A stretch of 14,987 bases of DNA. Source: Anaerolineae bacterium. Its GTDB lineage: Bacteria > Chloroflexota > Anaerolineae > DRVO01. Of this stretch, positions 14,440-14,987 are shown piece after piece (position 1 is the first letter of the stretch; each line of letters begins with the position of its first letter). The notes under the pieces were generated by a model. That model was given only the letters and a program-made list of their open reading frames with translations, searched no databases and was not told the origin of the DNA. Made by a program: the position numbers and the translations under genes. Location of the stretch: positions 1-14,987 of the forward strand of contig JAAYAV010000422.1 in the NCBI GenBank assembly GCA_012719195.1, given 5' to 3'.

Positions 14440-14470
14440 GCACCGCCGCAAACGGTGCTAGGCTGCAGCC
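14440..14470. repeat. inverted repeat plus perfect palindrome in divergent gap
   Basis: GCACCG (14440-14445) is repeated inverted as CGGTGC (14453-14458) with a 7-nt spacer, followed immediately by the perfect 10-bp palindrome GGCTGCAGCC (14461-14470). Both lie just upstream of the -35 box for the DUF4332 gene, in the 174-nt gap between divergent starts. They could be operator sites or a chance effect of GC richness. Confidence 0.4.
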
Positions 14471-14474
14471 GGAG

Positions 14475-14503
14475 TTTACCTTCTCCGCCGCCTCCGGTAT
14501 TAT
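14475..14503 (+). promoter_or_regulatory. sigma70-type promoter of the DUF4332 gene
   Basis: TTTACC (14475-14480) and TATTAT (14498-14503) have a 17-nt spacer, with 4/6 and 5/6 consensus matches. Transcription would begin near 14510, about 47 nt before the ATG. In such GC-rich DNA the AT-rich pair stands out, and it is the best promoter in the window. Confidence 0.55.
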
Positions 14504-14556
14504 GGTCGCGTCTCGATCGATCCGAATCCAGCAGGTGTACCAACGGAGGTGTGCTC

Positions 14557-14964
14557 ATGGCGGATCCAATCGGCACCGTGAAGGGAGTCTCCAAGGACCT
14601 GGCCGCTGAGCTCAGGGCGGAAGGGATCAGCGACAGTGACCAGCTTCTGGCTGCCTGCCGCACGCCGCAACAGAGGCGCGAACTCGCGGGCAAGCTCGGG
14701 GTCGATCTGCACATCGTCACTGAGGTCGCTAATCGGTCCGACCTCGCGCGCATCAGAGGCGTGGCGGACGTGTACGCAGATCTCCTGGAGAACGCAGGCG
14801 TCGACACGGTGAGAGAACTAAGCCACCGGGTACCGGCCAATCTCCACGCCAAGCTGGTTGAGGTGAACGACGCCAAGGCGCTGGCGAAGCGCCTGCCCAC
14901 CGTCGGCATGGTGACCGACTGGGTGAGTCAGGCCAGGGCGCTGCCCCCGGCACTCGAGTACTAG
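14557..14964 (+). CDS. DUF4332 helix-hairpin-helix protein
   Basis: 135 residues, complete. CGGAGGTG at 14544-14551 lies 6 nt before the ATG. The protein is two helix-hairpin-helix-like repeats: GTVKGVSKDLAAELRAEGIS followed by DSDQLLAAC near the start, and LARIRGVADVYADLLENAGV followed by DTVRELSHRVPANLHAKL in the middle. This matches the DUF4332 pattern, a small domain related to the HhH folds of DNA-binding and ribosome-associated proteins. No signal peptide or membrane span is visible. Function is unknown; nucleic-acid binding is a structural inference only. It has its own promoter and is divergent from the small membrane protein gene. Confidence 0.85.
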   Translation: MADPIGTVKGVSKDLAAELRAEGISDSDQLLAACRTPQQRRELAGKLGVDLHIVTEVANRSDLARIRGVADVYADLLENAGVDTVRELSHRVPANLHAKLVEVNDAKALAKRLPTVGMVTDWVSQARALPPALEY

Positions 14965-14987
14965 CGCGGGCAGACCGTGATATGTCA

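Noticed and set aside
1..14987. CRISPR arrays, tRNA or rRNA genes, insertion sequences, attachment sites, phage genes
   Set aside because: No regularly spaced repeats, no tRNA-like cloverleaf and no transposase or integrase motifs were seen on reading both strands.

Overview
This is a GC-rich (roughly two-thirds G+C by eye) bacterial chromosome segment with no mobile element, tRNA, rRNA or CRISPR array that I could see. Compact operons, frequent GTG starts, strong GGAGG-type ribosome binding sites and a molybdenum-cofactor (Moco) leader RNA mark it as bacterial. The gene content would suit an uncultured GC-rich lineage such as Chloroflexota or Armatimonadota, but I cannot fix the phylum from sequence alone.

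Region 1 (1-4328, plus strand) holds the 3' end of a MoxR-type AAA+ ATPase, a B12-binding/radical SAM protein of the Ta0216 type, a DUF58 membrane protein and a nitrilase-family amidohydrolase. The radical SAM gene sits between moxR and the DUF58 gene, which are usually direct neighbours, and overlaps the DUF58 start by 14 nt.

Region 2 (4336-10596) is a Moco biosynthesis locus. A one-component regulator (winged helix plus PBP-like domain) lies on the minus strand, divergent from a plus-strand operon: moaB/mog, two tandem moeA paralogs, moaA, moaC and a MOSC-domain protein. The 368-nt gap between them carries a candidate promoter, a strong 13-bp hairpin and a candidate Moco riboswitch aptamer (5506-5626). 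The 3' strand of the aptamer's P1 helix is complementary to a downstream hairpin arm, and that hairpin's loop is complementary to the moaB ribosome binding site. This gives an explicit, testable switch model. The operon covers cyclic pyranopterin formation (MoaA, MoaC), adenylylation and metal insertion (MoaB/Mog, MoeA) and possibly sulfur delivery or carrying (MOSC). moaD, moaE and a molybdate transporter are absent from the window.

Region 3 (10639-14987) holds a minus-strand uroporphyrinogen-decarboxylase-superfamily protein of unknown substrate, a plus-strand RecD2-type helicase, a small four-helix membrane protein on the minus strand that overlaps the recD2 end by 29 bp, and a small DUF4332 helix-hairpin-helix protein with a good sigma70-type promoter.

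The strongest point for follow-up is the leader RNA of the Moco operon, together with the divergent PBP-like regulator and a second MoeA that has lost several conserved residues.
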